In this document: piece by piece, positions 14,277 to 21,562 of the stretch
How the letters are laid out: each line of letters starts with the position of its first letter
Numbering within the stretch: the first letter of the stretch is position 1
Source: a virus
Direction: 5' to 3' (one strand)
Length of the DNA: 23,901 bases
IMG/VR virus record: IMGVR_UViG_3300025853_014956
Location: 1-23,901 of that record
Notes under the pieces: generated by a model
Told to the model about the DNA's origin: nothing
Databases searched by the model: none
Seen by the model: the letters and a program-made list of their open reading frames with translations, nothing else
Position numbers and translations under genes: made by a program

Positions 14277-15452
14277 ATGTCAATATTTAAAAATCACAAA
14301 ACAGTTGCCGATCGATCGGCATCTGATAGAAGAAGACACAAAGAAAAAATTGAAAAGGCTATCAAAGAAGGAATTCATGACATTGTTGCTGAAGAAAGCA
14401 TAATAGGACAAAATGGAAAAAAGAAAATAAAAATTCCTGTAAGAGGAATTAAAGAATATCAGTTTATCTACGGTGTAGGCAATGGTACAAAAGGTGTAGG
14501 ATCGGCTCAGGGTCAAGATATTCAAAAAGGACAAGTTGTTAGACAACCTAATCAAAAAGGGCAAACAGGATCAGGAAAACCAGACAAACCAGGTAATGAT
14601 GCAGGTGAAGATTATTACGATGTAGAAGTTTCACTAGATGAATTAGCAAAATATCTTTTTGATGATTTAAATCTTCCTGATCTGGCTAAAAAACAAAGCA
14701 ATACAATAGAGACTGACAGAATCAAAAGAAAAGGATATAGGCCAAAAGGTATAAGAGCTAGACTGTCTAAAAAAGAGACACTTAAAAATAAGATTAGAAG
14801 ACGAAGTCAGGCAGTTAAAAATGGTACCTACGATCCTGAAAGTGATGAGAGGTTTCCATTTCATCAAGATGATTTAAAGTACAAATACATCGATACACAA
14901 AAAAGACCGGTGACAAATGCAGTTATTTTTATGATAATGGATGTATCCGGATCGATGGGAAAAACTAAAAAGTTTTTAGCCAGATCATTCTTTTTCTTAT
15001 TATATCAGTTTATTAGATACAAATATCAGAACGTTGATTTAGTTTTTATATCCCATACAACAGAAGCAAAAGAAGTTAACGAAGATGATTTCTTTAAAAA
15101 AGCTTCTTCCGGAGGAACATATATTTCATCAGGATTATCGTTGGCAGAAGAGGTTATAATAGAAAGATATAACCCAAGCAGTTGGAATCTTTATACTTTT
15201 CATTGTTCAGATGGTGAAAACTGGTCAGATGACAATGATAAAGCTTTAGAAAAAATGAGTACTTTAATTAAGCTAAGTCAGCTATCCGGATATATTCAAA
15301 TTACTCCCGGTCAAGAAAGTATGTGGGGACAAGAAATGGCAGAAGTATTTGGTCCACTTGTTTCTGATAAATTTAAAGTCTGTAAAATTAAAGAAAAACA
15401 AGATATTTGGCCTCAGTTTGCCAAATTATTTGGAGGTAAATATGAGCTCTAA
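14277..15452 (+). CDS. yeaH: YeaH/DUF444 family protein with VWA domain
   Basis: A 391-residue protein that matches E. coli YeaH in layout. There is a basic N-terminus with RRR and an EGI segment (18-38), a Gly/Gln-rich linker (65-108), YYDVEVSLDELAKYLFDDL (113-131), then a von Willebrand A domain from about 210. The metal site is complete: D222-V-S224-G-S226, Thr281 in GGTYIS, and Asp312 in SDGENW. In bacteria, YeaH acts with the PrkA kinase (YeaG) in starvation and stress responses; the molecular job is not settled. AGGA at 14265-14268 supports the start. The stop overlaps the SpoVR start by 11 bases. It is somewhat shorter than cellular members (about 420 residues). Confidence 0.92.
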   Translation: MSIFKNHKTVADRSASDRRRHKEKIEKAIKEGIHDIVAEESIIGQNGKKKIKIPVRGIKEYQFIYGVGNGTKGVGSAQGQDIQKGQVVRQPNQKGQTGSGKPDKPGNDAGEDYYDVEVSLDELAKYLFDDLNLPDLAKKQSNTIETDRIKRKGYRPKGIRARLSKKETLKNKIRRRSQAVKNGTYDPESDERFPFHQDDLKYKYIDTQKRPVTNAVIFMIMDVSGSMGKTKKFLARSFFFLLYQFIRYKYQNVDLVFISHTTEAKEVNEDDFFKKASSGGTYISSGLSLAEEVIIERYNPSSWNLYTFHCSDGENWSDDNDKALEKMSTLIKLSQLSGYIQITPGQESMWGQEMAEVFGPLVSDKFKVCKIKEKQDIWPQFAKLFGGKYEL

Positions 15453-16773
15453 CAACGATTGGTCTGTTGAACAGCTAAAAGAATGGGATAATAAGATTTG
15501 TGAAATTGCCAGTGGTTATGGTCTAGACTGGCATGAGATTACTTATGAGATATGTGATTACTACGAAATGATTGGTCATATGTCATACCATGGTATGCCT
15601 AGTCACTACAATCATTGGTCGTATGGAAAGTCTTTTGAAAGAACTCACTTCATGTATAATCAAGGGCAAAGCGGTTTACCTTATGAGTTGATCATAAATT
15701 CTAACCCATCAATTGCTTATTTAATGATGCAAAATCCTTTATATCTGCAGGTTTTGATTATGGCACATTGTGTAGGTCATAGTAGCTTTTTTAAACATAA
15801 TAGAATGTTTAAAGATACTGATCCGGATCATATTGTCTCGAGAATGAGAAACGCAAAAAAAAGAATTCAAGGATACATAGAAAACCCACTTATTGGTCAA
15901 AATAAAGTTGAGAATTTTTTAGACAGCCTTCACGCGATTAAATATCAGACTAATAGATACAATTCTCCTAGAAAGTCTAGAAGTGAAATAAAAACAAATG
16001 AAATTAAGAAGTTTAATCATTACAAAAAGAAAGGAATTATTTTAGACTTTGATAATTTATCAAAGCAAAGGCTTTTAAAACCCGATCATGACATCTTATC
16101 TTTTTTTGGCGAATACTATCCAGATTATTATTCAGATTGGCAGTTAGATCTTATTGAGATCGTTAAAAATGAAAGTTGGTATTTTATGCCGCAAATCCAA
16201 ACAAAAATATTAAATGAGGGGTGGGCATCTTTTTGGCATTATAAAATACTTCATGATTTAAATCTTCCTGATGAAATGCATTTACCTTTTCTAAAAATGC
16301 ACAATGCAGTTGTTAGGCCTCACCTAGGAGGTGTTAATCCTTATCACTTAGGATTTTATATTTTTCAAAAAGTTGAGAGAGAACAAGGATTAGAAGCTTG
16401 CTTTGACGTAATGAAAACACACGATGACGTTTCAGCAATTAGACTTCTTTTAGACGAGGACGACTTAAGAGAATTAAATTTCTTTGCCTATGAAAATCAA
16501 AAAGACGGAAGTGCAGTTGTATCTGAAGTTGTTGATCATGATGACTGGAAAACAGTAAGAAATCAATTGATTAAAAATACGGGTATTAATATGATTCCTC
16601 ATATTTACATTGATAGAGTTGAAAATGACAATACATTAGTGCTCAAACATGAGCATGATGGCCGAGACTTAGACTTAGATTATGCAGATAAAGTCATGGA
16701 CCACATTAGGGAAATATGGCCTCATGAAGTTAAGCTTTATACAGTAATTGAAGAAGAAGTATGGGAATTTTAG
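15442..16773 (+). CDS. spoVR: SpoVR/YcgB family protein
   Basis: A 443-residue protein read from ATG 15442, with GGAGGT just upstream and inside the end of the YeaH-like gene. SpoVR hallmarks are present: GLDWHEITYEICDYYEMIGH near residue 25, GMPSHYNHWSYGKSFE (about 50-66), YNQGQSGLPYELIINSNPS (about 71-89), MAHCVGHSSFFKHN (about 110-123) and NEGWASFWHYKILH (about 255-268). The conserved His and Glu residues suggest a metal-dependent fold, but the activity of the family is unknown. It was named for a role in Bacillus spore cortex formation. In proteobacteria it travels with PrkA and YeaH, as here. It is shorter than E. coli YcgB (about 510 residues), mostly at the C-terminus. Confidence 0.93.
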   Translation: MSSNNDWSVEQLKEWDNKICEIASGYGLDWHEITYEICDYYEMIGHMSYHGMPSHYNHWSYGKSFERTHFMYNQGQSGLPYELIINSNPSIAYLMMQNPLYLQVLIMAHCVGHSSFFKHNRMFKDTDPDHIVSRMRNAKKRIQGYIENPLIGQNKVENFLDSLHAIKYQTNRYNSPRKSRSEIKTNEIKKFNHYKKKGIILDFDNLSKQRLLKPDHDILSFFGEYYPDYYSDWQLDLIEIVKNESWYFMPQIQTKILNEGWASFWHYKILHDLNLPDEMHLPFLKMHNAVVRPHLGGVNPYHLGFYIFQKVEREQGLEACFDVMKTHDDVSAIRLLLDEDDLRELNFFAYENQKDGSAVVSEVVDHDDWKTVRNQLIKNTGINMIPHIYIDRVENDNTLVLKHEHDGRDLDLDYADKVMDHIREIWPHEVKLYTVIEEEVWEF

Positions 16774-16829
16774 TTTACATTTCCAAAAAAAAGAATTAAA
16801 TTATTAATATATCACAAGGGAGCATAATA

Positions 16830-18779
16830 ATGGCACGCGCAAAAGCAAATAAAAAAGACTTTCTTGATTTGATCACAAATCAAAGAGAATCTAAAAAAAG
16901 AGATAAATTTGAAGGAACTTTTCTTGATTATTTAGAAAAAGTAAGAACAGATCCGGAAATGATTAAACTGGCACATAGAAGACTTTATGAAACAATTAAA
17001 GATCAGGGTGTCAATACATTAGACGTCGGCAGTGAAGGATACAGAGATATTTTTAATGGCGACAAGATTAGAAAATATGATTATTTTGAAAAAGAATTTT
17101 TTGGGATGGAGTCAGTTATCAATAAATTGATGAGATTCTTGAAGTCGGCTGCTTTCAAGGGTGAAGAAAGTCGACAGGTTCTTCTTTTAATGGGCCCAGT
17201 AGGTGCAGGTAAGTCTGCATTAATCGATTCAGTTAAGCGTGCTTTAGAAGGTGCAGATAACTATTTTTACCTAGAGGGTTGCCCAGTAAGAGAAGAGCCT
17301 CTTCATCTCTTACCACGTGGTCTAAGAAAAGATTTTGAAGATATCTTAGGCGTGCATATTGAAGGTGATTTATGTCCTGTATGTCGTCACAGACTAATTC
17401 ACGAATTTGATGGTAAATATGAGAATTTTCCAGTTAAGGAGACGGGTTATTCGCAGCGAGGTCGTAGAGGTATTGCAGTAGTTCCACCTATGGATGCAAA
17501 CTCACAGGATGTCTCTGTGCTGATCGGAACTGAAGATATTAGTAAACTAGATCTTTATCCAGAAGATGATCCACGTGTACTCTCTCTTAACGGTGCGTTT
17601 AACGTAGGTAACAGGGGTATTGTTGAATTTGTTGAAGTATTTAAAAATGAAATTGAATTTTTACATACAATGCTGACAGCGACACAAGAGAAACGTGTGC
17701 CTACTCCAGGTAAAAACGATATGCTTTATTTTGATGGTGTGATATTATCCCATTGTAATGAGTCAGAGTGGAACAGATTTAAATCTGAACACACTAACGA
17801 GGCTATTTTGGACAGGGTGTTAAAAATTGAAGTACCGTATGTGCTCGAACTAAATCAGGAACAAAAGATTTATGAAAAAATTCTAGGAAAGTCTGATTTT
17901 AGAGGTGCACACATTGCACCACATACTTTAAAAGTAGCATCAATGTTTTCAGTGATGTCTAGATTACAAAATTCAAATAAGTGCGATTTGTTGACTAAAA
18001 TGAAGATTTATAATGGTGAAGCTATTATTGAAAAAGGTCGCGTTAAAAAAGTAGATATTCGTGATCTTAAAGATGAAGCTAAACACGAAGGCATGGAAGG
18101 TATCTCTACCCGATTTATTATGAAAGCTTTAGATGCAGCTTTATCTGATTCAGAAAGTGGTATGATTACACCAATTAATGTTGTTGATTCACTCGTTAAA
18201 CAAGTTAAAGAGCAGATTATCGATGAAGATGCCAAAACTCGATACTTAGAAATCTTGCAAAAAATTATTCGCGAAGAATACTTAAGAATTCTAGAAACAG
18301 AAATTGCAAAAGCATTTATTACTGCATATGAAGAACAAGCACAGTCTTTATTTGATTCTTACCTAGACAATGCTGAATGTTTTACTACTAAATCAAAAGT
18401 AAAAAATAAAATTACACGTGAAGAATCAGAGCCTGACGAAAAATTCATGAGAACTATTGAAGAGATGATTGGTGTTGTAGGTTCGGCAAGAGATGGATTT
18501 AGAAACGATGTAACTGCTTATATGTTTTCTAGATTAAGAAAGGGCGAGACAGTTGATTATAAGTCTTATGGTCCCCTCAAAGAAGCAATCGAACAATATC
18601 TTATTTCATCTGTTAAAGATATTGCACGCATTGTTACAAGATCTAAGTCTAGAGATGACGACCAAAAGAAAAAATATGTCGACATGATAGAAACGTTGAT
18701 TCACGAATATGGATATAATGAAGCATCTGCAGAGGAAATTTTAACGTATGCGTCAAATAACTTGTGGCGAGACTCATAA
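16830..18779 (+). CDS. prkA: PrkA-type AAA+ serine protein kinase (YeaG-like)
   Basis: A 649-residue protein. The N-terminal AAA+ module has the Walker A loop GPVGAGKS at 122-129. A small cysteine-rich stretch follows, CPVREEPLHLLP (C151) and LCPVC (C182, C185), as in the family. The C-terminal third is the helical PrkA kinase-like region. Length and order fit full-length PrkA/YeaG, which has been described as a serine kinase and more recently as an AAA+ protease-like factor acting under nutrient stress. AAGGGAG at 16816-16822 supports the start. It follows SpoVR by 56 bases, and its end overlaps the next gene by 32 bases. In this phage-like setting it could reprogram a starving host. Confidence 0.93.
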   Translation: MARAKANKKDFLDLITNQRESKKRDKFEGTFLDYLEKVRTDPEMIKLAHRRLYETIKDQGVNTLDVGSEGYRDIFNGDKIRKYDYFEKEFFGMESVINKLMRFLKSAAFKGEESRQVLLLMGPVGAGKSALIDSVKRALEGADNYFYLEGCPVREEPLHLLPRGLRKDFEDILGVHIEGDLCPVCRHRLIHEFDGKYENFPVKETGYSQRGRRGIAVVPPMDANSQDVSVLIGTEDISKLDLYPEDDPRVLSLNGAFNVGNRGIVEFVEVFKNEIEFLHTMLTATQEKRVPTPGKNDMLYFDGVILSHCNESEWNRFKSEHTNEAILDRVLKIEVPYVLELNQEQKIYEKILGKSDFRGAHIAPHTLKVASMFSVMSRLQNSNKCDLLTKMKIYNGEAIIEKGRVKKVDIRDLKDEAKHEGMEGISTRFIMKALDAALSDSESGMITPINVVDSLVKQVKEQIIDEDAKTRYLEILQKIIREEYLRILETEIAKAFITAYEEQAQSLFDSYLDNAECFTTKSKVKNKITREESEPDEKFMRTIEEMIGVVGSARDGFRNDVTAYMFSRLRKGETVDYKSYGPLKEAIEQYLISSVKDIARIVTRSKSRDDDQKKKYVDMIETLIHEYGYNEASAEEILTYASNNLWRDS

Positions 18780-19992
18780 GAGAGAGGTTTTTGATAAAAG
18801 CTATGTTAAAAAATTCTTAGAAAAAGATAAACATAGCTTTTATCAGTTTGTATCTAAGAGCGTATTATATGAAAATAAAGTAATGATTAAGTCACCGGCA
18901 CTAAATTACTTAAACATACAGTACGATGATGATAAAAGCAACTCTTTTAAAAACATGATATTGAAAGAATATTATGAATGTGAAAAAATGTATCCTTATT
19001 TAGGAGATTATTTCCTATTAGACTTTTTTGGGTACAAGGTCAACAAAAAAGGATCTATAAAAAGATTTAACAAGAAAAATCAAAAATCATTTTTAAACAC
19101 AATAAGTAATGACAATGTTAAACAATTTGCAGATTGGTTTTTTAAAAACACCAATCTTAATAGAAGGATGATAATTAGCTATACAAATGATCAAAAAAAC
19201 ATTTGCGTTGAATACGAAAATGATTTTGCTTTTAAAATTGATTATGATTATGATTTTATTAATTGCTTATCAGATAAAACTTATAGAAACTACAATTATA
19301 TAATCATTGATGGATATATAGAGACTATTGGTGAAATACATCACATGTTGCATGAAGCATCAAATAACAAAGAAGCATATGTTATCTTTTGCTACGGTAT
19401 GTCAGAAGAAGTAAAACAAAACATTATAGTTAATAATAGAAAAGGAATAACAAGATTGATACCTGTGTCAATGAATGCTAATGATGAAAATACATTAAAC
19501 ATACTTAATGACGTCGCTGCAATTCATGATGGAGATGTTATTTCCAGCAATTTAGGACAAACAATCTCTCAAGAAGTTAGAAAAAAACTTAAAAAAGGTA
19601 AAAAAATAACATTTTTAAAAGACGTTGTTTACATCGATGCTGTAGCTGATCAAAGCAAAATAGAAAAACATAAAATATTTTTGTTAAATAGATTAACTGA
19701 TGCTAGCGCGAAAATAGACGTAAACATAAAACCTCTAGAAAAAAGAGTTTCTAATTTTTCTGCTAAAAGATTGAATATTTATATACCTTTGTCATTAAAA
19801 ACAAACAATGAATTTCAAAGAGAGTTTGATTATTTTATTAGATTTTCTAAATTTCTTGATAAAAAGTTTGATCTAATAGACTTAGGGTTTAAAAAAAGAT
19901 ATATGGTTCCGGAAATATATAAAAAAATAGCAAATAATAAGTCGAAAAGTTTACAATCTATGTTTAACAATATAGAAGTAATATTATCTTAA
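18748..19992 (+). CDS. Orphan chaperonin-like protein (GroEL apical and intermediate domains)
   Basis: A 414-residue protein. Residues 180-300 read like a GroEL apical domain: YNYIIIDGYIETIGEIHHML (182-201) parallels the GroEL segment on locating helices; KEAYVIFCYGMSEEVKQNII (208-227) parallels the segment around GroEL helix I; ENTLNILNDVAAIHDGDVIS (247-266) parallels its LEDIAILTGGTVIS stretch; KKGKKITFLKDVVYID (282-297) parallels GKAKKV...KD...IDG. Residues 300-365 resemble the following intermediate region. The ATP-binding equatorial motifs GDGTTT and GGG are missing, and the N-terminal 170 residues do not look like equatorial sequence. It is therefore probably not an ATP-driven folding ring. 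AGAGGA at 18731-18736 supports ATG 18748 inside prkA. A substrate-binding mini-chaperone for phage proteins, or a decoy or adaptor of host GroEL, are possible roles. Confidence 0.6.
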   Translation: MRQITCGETHKREVFDKSYVKKFLEKDKHSFYQFVSKSVLYENKVMIKSPALNYLNIQYDDDKSNSFKNMILKEYYECEKMYPYLGDYFLLDFFGYKVNKKGSIKRFNKKNQKSFLNTISNDNVKQFADWFFKNTNLNRRMIISYTNDQKNICVEYENDFAFKIDYDYDFINCLSDKTYRNYNYIIIDGYIETIGEIHHMLHEASNNKEAYVIFCYGMSEEVKQNIIVNNRKGITRLIPVSMNANDENTLNILNDVAAIHDGDVISSNLGQTISQEVRKKLKKGKKITFLKDVVYIDAVADQSKIEKHKIFLLNRLTDASAKIDVNIKPLEKRVSNFSAKRLNIYIPLSLKTNNEFQREFDYFIRFSKFLDKKFDLIDLGFKKRYMVPEIYKKIANNKSKSLQSMFNNIEVILS

Positions 19993-20013
19993 ATTAATAA
20001 ATGGAGAAATCAA

Positions 20014-20250
20014 ATGAAAAAAAATAATAAAGTGGATAGTCAAAGCAATAGTAAAGTCATGTCTTCTGTTGCTTCTACGATTGATTTTATAAAAGAACAA
20101 ATTGTTACAGATTTGATGATGGCAAAGAGCTCTGGGATGATTGATTATAGTAATGAAGATTTGCAGAAGATTGCAAGAATTGTCAATACTAGTATTGGAA
20201 ACTCATTTGTAAAAGCGTCAAGTCAAATTGAAAATACTTTAAAGCGCTAA
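20014..20250 (+). CDS. Small protein of unknown function
   Basis: A 78-residue protein with a polar, basic first 20 residues and a helical remainder (about 18-75). No motif, signal or cysteine is visible. GGAG at 20003-20006 supports the start. It sits 21 bases after the chaperonin-like gene and 5 bases before the next gene, so it is part of the same transcript. Confidence 0.7.
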   Translation: MKKNNKVDSQSNSKVMSSVASTIDFIKEQIVTDLMMAKSSGMIDYSNEDLQKIARIVNTSIGNSFVKASSQIENTLKR

Positions 20251-20255
20251 TAATT

Positions 20256-20720
20256 GTGGAAACAATCAAACATCTAATAGAATGTCACTGTATACTTCCT
20301 ATTTTTAAAAACAGGACTCCGGTAATTTATCACAAGTTTGCAGTTTTTAGCAAGATTGACAAAAACGATAAAGTAATACCCAAATACGTCAATTGTAATA
20401 ATTGTGGTGTAGTTCATTTTGTAACTGAAATATGCAAATCTGATATTAAAATTGGAAAAGAAGATATTGGATCGATTAGAACAAAAGAAGACATTAAACT
20501 AAGCCTTCCTGAGAAAATTATAAACGTCCTTGATGGAAGCAATTGCACTGTCGACCTGTATGAAGAAACTGAGTTTATATTAGAAAATCAAACATTTCCA
20601 CGAGAATTAATACTAAAAAGAGAAATAATCAATGAAGAACATCATTTAAAAATATTAGAAATTAAAGATAATAATAATTTTAAAATTAAATCAGAAACAA
20701 TATCTACGATAATAAAATAG
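20256..20720 (+). CDS. Zinc-ribbon-like phage protein
   Basis: A 154-residue protein starting at GTG 20256. An N-terminal ECHC (C10, C12) and NCNNCG (C47, C50) plus ICK (C60) suggest one zinc-ribbon-like site spanning residues 7-60. The motif sequence HLIECHCILPIFKNR ... HKFAVFSKID ... IPKYVNCNNCG feels familiar from marine T4-like phages, where it has no known function. The second half is acidic and beta-rich. No clear ribosome site precedes the GTG, so translation may depend on coupling to the gene ending 5 bases upstream. Confidence 0.7.
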   Translation: METIKHLIECHCILPIFKNRTPVIYHKFAVFSKIDKNDKVIPKYVNCNNCGVVHFVTEICKSDIKIGKEDIGSIRTKEDIKLSLPEKIINVLDGSNCTVDLYEETEFILENQTFPRELILKREIINEEHHLKILEIKDNNNFKIKSETISTIIK

Positions 20721-20728
20721 AGGTCAGT

Positions 20729-20989
20729 ATGAGCTACTCAGTAAAATTAGAAAAACTAGCTAGAGAAAAACAAAAGTCTAGAGACATTGTAAAGGAAGTT
20801 TTAAAGTTTGGTGTAACAGAAGACCAAAAATTTGATATTATTCACGGAATACTATTGTCCCTAGAAAATAATGAAGCAATTAAAGAAATTAATTTAGTTT
20901 TAAAAAAATACAGAGAAACTATTAACAAAGACGAAGATAAAGATAATAATTTAAAAGGCAATAATCCAAAAAGGATCATATTAGACTAA
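20729..20989 (+). CDS. Small helical protein of unknown function
   Basis: An 86-residue charged protein with AGAGG before the start. Residues 1-70 are predicted to be helical (KLEKLAREKQKSRDIVKEVL, then a second pair of helices), and the tail is Asp/Asn/Lys-rich and probably disordered. It resembles small phage proteins that follow the zinc-ribbon protein in marine phages, but I cannot give a function. It is in the same transcript as its neighbours. Confidence 0.7.
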   Translation: MSYSVKLEKLAREKQKSRDIVKEVLKFGVTEDQKFDIIHGILLSLENNEAIKEINLVLKKYRETINKDEDKDNNLKGNNPKRIILD

Positions 20990-21008
20990 TTTCAAAAAGG
21001 AGAAGATT

Positions 21009-21200
21009 ATGTCACTTAACGAAGATTTAATGAGTCAATTTGAAGAGCTTAAAGTTCTAATTGAAACTTTGCAAACAGATGTTGTAAAAAATGCACAAGG
21101 AAATAAATCAGCAGGTGTTAGAGCAAGAAAAGGTTTGCGACATGCTAAAAAATTAGCGTCAGAGATTGTAAAAAAATCAATTGATGCTGATAAAAAATAG
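21009..21200 (+). CDS. Histone H1-like (Hc1-type) small basic protein
   Basis: A 63-residue protein whose second half, NKSAGVRARKGLRHAKKLAS (31-50), matches the Hc1/histone-H1-like family pattern of a Gly-Asn-Lys turn followed by a basic helix (GNKAAGxRARKALxxLKKL in other members). The first half is an acidic helix. These proteins bind DNA non-specifically in several bacteria and large phages and may compact or organise it. AAGGAGAAG upstream supports the start. It is the last gene before the strong terminator, ending the long plus-strand block. Confidence 0.78.
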   Translation: MSLNEDLMSQFEELKVLIETLQTDVVKNAQGNKSAGVRARKGLRHAKKLASEIVKKSIDADKK

Positions 21201-21229
21201 TATGTAAATAAATACATTTTGTAATCATG

Positions 21230-21255
21230 AAAGAGATGCAATGCATCTCTTTTTT
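21230..21255. terminator. Bidirectional Rho-independent terminator
   Basis: AAAGAGATGC (21230-21239) and GCATCTCTTT (21243-21252) form a perfect 10-bp stem with an AAT loop, followed by a T run on the plus strand and matched by an A run on the other side. It sits between the convergent histone-like gene and the sigma-like gene, and so can stop both. Confidence 0.88.
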
Positions 21256-21493
21256 ATATTTTAATTTTATCTTTTAGCTTTTTGATTGCAATTTTTTCAA
21301 TTTGACAAATTCTCATTCTTGTAACTTTAAATAGATCACCTATGTCTTGAAGTGTAAACTTATCCTCAGCTTCATTATTTTCTCTAATTAAATTGATACA
21401 ACAATTATTAGACGATTCTTTGTTTATCCAATACCGACAATTTTTACGTTCACATTTTTTTTGACAATTTTTGTTGAATTCGTAACATTTCAT
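21254..21493 (-). CDS. Cys-rich protein with sigma-region-4-like helix-turn-helix
   Basis: A 79-residue protein. The first 32 residues carry six cysteines (C3, C10, C14, C19, C31, C32), which looks like a metal-binding knuckle. Residues 46-75 (FTLQDIGDLFKVTRMRICQI, then EKIAIKKLK) match the -35-binding helix-turn-helix of sigma-70 region 4, whose usual form is TLEEIG..LGVTRERIRQIE..AL.KLR. There is no region 2, so it cannot be a full sigma factor. It may be a region-4 mimic or a transcription regulator acting on promoters or host RNA polymerase. GAGGA before the start on the minus strand supports ATG 21493. It is the only minus-strand gene in the last 7 kb and is transcribed away from phoH. 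Confidence 0.82.
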   Translation of the reverse strand: MKCYEFNKNCQKKCERKNCRYWINKESSNNCCINLIRENNEAEDKFTLQDIGDLFKVTRMRICQIEKIAIKKLKDKIKI

Positions 21494-21539
21494 ATTAAAC
21501 TAATCCTCACTTAATAATTAGAATTATACATCAATCGTA

Positions 21540-21547
21540 TATAAATT
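21540..21547 (+). promoter_or_regulatory. Candidate late promoter element (TATAAATT)
   Basis: TATAAATT lies 15 bases before the phoH start codon, in the gap between divergent genes. The spacing from the ATG is close to that of the similar elements at 10481 and 14255, which slightly raises the odds that the set is real. Confidence 0.35.
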
Positions 21548-21562
21548 AACAAAAGGATTAAG

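Noticed and set aside
14182-14283. N-terminal extension of the Lys-rich minus-strand protein (hydrophobic, like a signal or membrane segment)
   Set aside because: It has no ribosome site and would run across the divergent promoter region and the YeaH start; ATG 14181 has AAGGT in place.
15349-15441. Upstream start for SpoVR
   Set aside because: It lies inside the end of the YeaH-like gene without a ribosome site; ATG 15442 has GGAGGT and begins where the family sequence begins.
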